A stretch of DNA of 64,000 nt, taken from positions 54,681 to 118,680 of the forward strand of contig JAQWSU010000027.1 of the NCBI GenBank assembly GCA_029243025.1, given 5' to 3'. The translations under genes were made by a program, and so were the position numbers. The notes under the pieces are model-generated. The model saw only the letters and a list, made by a program, of their open reading frames with translations, was not told the origin of the DNA and made no database searches. Position 1 is the stretch's first letter, and the number at the start of each line of letters is the position of its first letter. The stretch comes from Pirellulaceae bacterium. GTDB taxonomy: Bacteria > Planctomycetota > Planctomycetia > Pirellulales > Pirellulaceae. This document shows positions 63,019 to 64,000 of the stretch, piece after piece.

Positions 63019-64000
63019 CTACCAAGTCCGGTAGGTGCGTTGCTTTAGCCGTTTGGGAAGTTCATTGTCGACGCCATGGAGTGGTGAGCCGTTTGACGCG
63101 GACGTCTTTTCCTGCGAAAGCAGGCGAGGATTGTGGAGCCGGTCGGCGATCTCAGCCGAACGTTCCTTGGCTGGCTCCCAATCTGCGAAGCACGCATCCG
63201 TGATCTGATCCTGATTGCCGTTTGGCTTGGCTGCCAAATCGTGGTCCGAATCGTCTTCGCCTTCTGCCATCGGTCGGTTGAGATAATTGATGACTTTCAA
63301 GACATCAATCGGAGTTAAATAATCATCATTGTTGGTGTCATAGTAGAAGCTGACCGTGTCGGCGGATCCGACCAAAGGATACGATCCGGTTGAATTGAGT
63401 TGGTTGATTAGAATCAGAGCGTCGAGTGGCGTAATCAATTGGTCGCGATTGACATCTTCGGGAGTTGTTTCGTTGTGCCAGTTGGTTTTCACGCCATTCA
63501 GCCAAATCTGGTTTACGCCATCGGAGACAAAAATCCAGTCGTCTGCATTCGCGTGATAAATGGAGTCGTCATTCTGTCCGGTGATGATTCGGTTGACGCC
63601 TCCCGCATCGCGAATGGTGTTTTCGCCCTGCCCTGCATCAATTCCGTCATTGCCGTCTCCGGTGTGAATCTCATCGTTCTCGGGGCCTGTTGTGATGGTG
63701 TTGTTGCCCTGCATGTCGGTGACTTTGACTCGAATGGCTTCCGCAGAGATCCAGTCGTCGTCGCGTCCGCCGTCGATCTGAAGTGTGAAAGGTTCAAGCT
63801 GTGACGGGTCTTGGCCAGTCACCTGGACGAAGTCATCCCCGGCGAGTAGGACGATTTCAAGTTCGTTCACCTCGGATGTTGAAAAGTTCTTTTGTTGTCG
63901 ATCGTTTCCGTTGGAAATGAGTTGGACAGAGATATCGTTGTCGTGAGCATTGACTTCGACCGCATCTCTACCTGAAGTACCCACTAACAGTAGTTTGTCC
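63019..64000 (-). CDS. RTX/dockerin surface protein, N-terminus outside window
   Basis: The last 327 residues or so of a larger protein; the frame stays open to the window edge. RTX-like calcium repeats are visible (ITTGPENDEIHTGDGNDGIDAGQGENTIRD), followed by two type I dockerin repeats (EDVNRDQLITPLDALILINQLN, YDTNNDDYLTPIDVLKVINYLN), the common C-terminal ending in planctomycete surface proteins. A charged tail follows. The GTG at 63984 is unlikely to be the true start, because in-frame coding (DKLLLVGTSGRDAVEV) continues upstream. Confidence 0.8.
   Translation of the reverse strand, partial: DKLLLVGTSGRDAVEVNAHDNDISVQLISNGNDRQQKNFSTSEVNELEIVLLAGDDFVQVTGQDPSQLEPFTLQIDGGRDDDWISAEAIRVKVTDMQGNNTITTGPENDEIHTGDGNDGIDAGQGENTIRDAGGVNRIITGQNDDSIYHANADDWIFVSDGVNQIWLNGVKTNWHNETTPEDVNRDQLITPLDALILINQLNSTGSYPLVGSADTVSFYYDTNNDDYLTPIDVLKVINYLNRPMAEGEDDSDHDLAAKPNGNQDQITDACFADWEPAKERSAEIADRLHNPRLLSQEKTSASNGSPLHGVDNELPKRLKQRTYRTW

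Overview
The window looks like a chromosomal segment of a planctomycete, probably of the Pirellulales type (Rhodopirellula/Blastopirellula relatives). This is inferred from gene content, not from a marker gene. The signs are a paired DUF1501 protein and PSCyt1/DUF1549/DUF1553 cytochrome protein, a sulfatase, several PQQ-type beta-propellers, two CRTAC1 (FG-GAP plus ASPIC/UnbV) proteins with TPR partners, a giant protein opening with the LEPR-XLL motif, two VPEP (PEP-CTERM) proteins, dockerin-like repeats and an MfnB homologue of C1 metabolism. No phage, transposase, rRNA or CRISPR array was seen. One tRNA (Ser, GGA) is present.

0-16.7 kb is mostly housekeeping: a truncated small gene, mfnB with a membrane-protein partner, nadC, a D-2-hydroxyacid dehydrogenase, a SpoVG-type protein carrying an inserted zinc ribbon, a sulfatase, a PQQ lipoprotein, tRNA-Ser, RNase D, an exported DUF11 protein, a small TPR-like protein, a PSP1 protein with a Cys-rich tail, and bioB followed by an NMT1/ThiY-type ABC transporter. 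16.7-22.6 kb holds the DUF1501/cytochrome pair and an RraA-like/SDR pair. 22.6-43.8 kb is a surface and exported-protein region: a 2168-aa LEPR-XLL/lamin-tail/L-lectin/CotH/dockerin protein, two CRTAC1 modules (one with a TPR protein, one with a five-heme cytochrome carrying TPRs), and two PEP-CTERM proteins, the second built on 282-bp repeats. Between the PEP-CTERM genes lies 1.3 kb without a convincing gene; it contains a nested inverted-repeat element.

44.1-51.1 kb holds a nitrilase-family amidohydrolase, a DUF2007-like zinc-ribbon membrane protein, and a molybdate/tungstate-type locus split between strands: ATPase, MoaD-like carrier and MoeB-like E1 on the plus strand converge on an SDR, a ModB permease and a tandem-duplicated ModA on the minus strand. 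51.1-58.5 kb is a tight minus-strand operon of a 1389-aa exported propeller protein, a membrane-anchored Cys-containing protein of unknown function, an FtsX-type permease and a LolD-type ATPase. 58.7-64 kb carries two Gfo/Idh/MocA proteins, an exported EF-hand-like protein, a multi-pass membrane protein and the C-terminal part of an RTX/dockerin protein that runs off the window.

The least explained items are the propeller/Cys-protein/FtsX/LolD operon, the split Mo/W locus with the double ModA, the SpoVG-zinc-ribbon hybrid, and the structured element at 36.45-36.54 kb.
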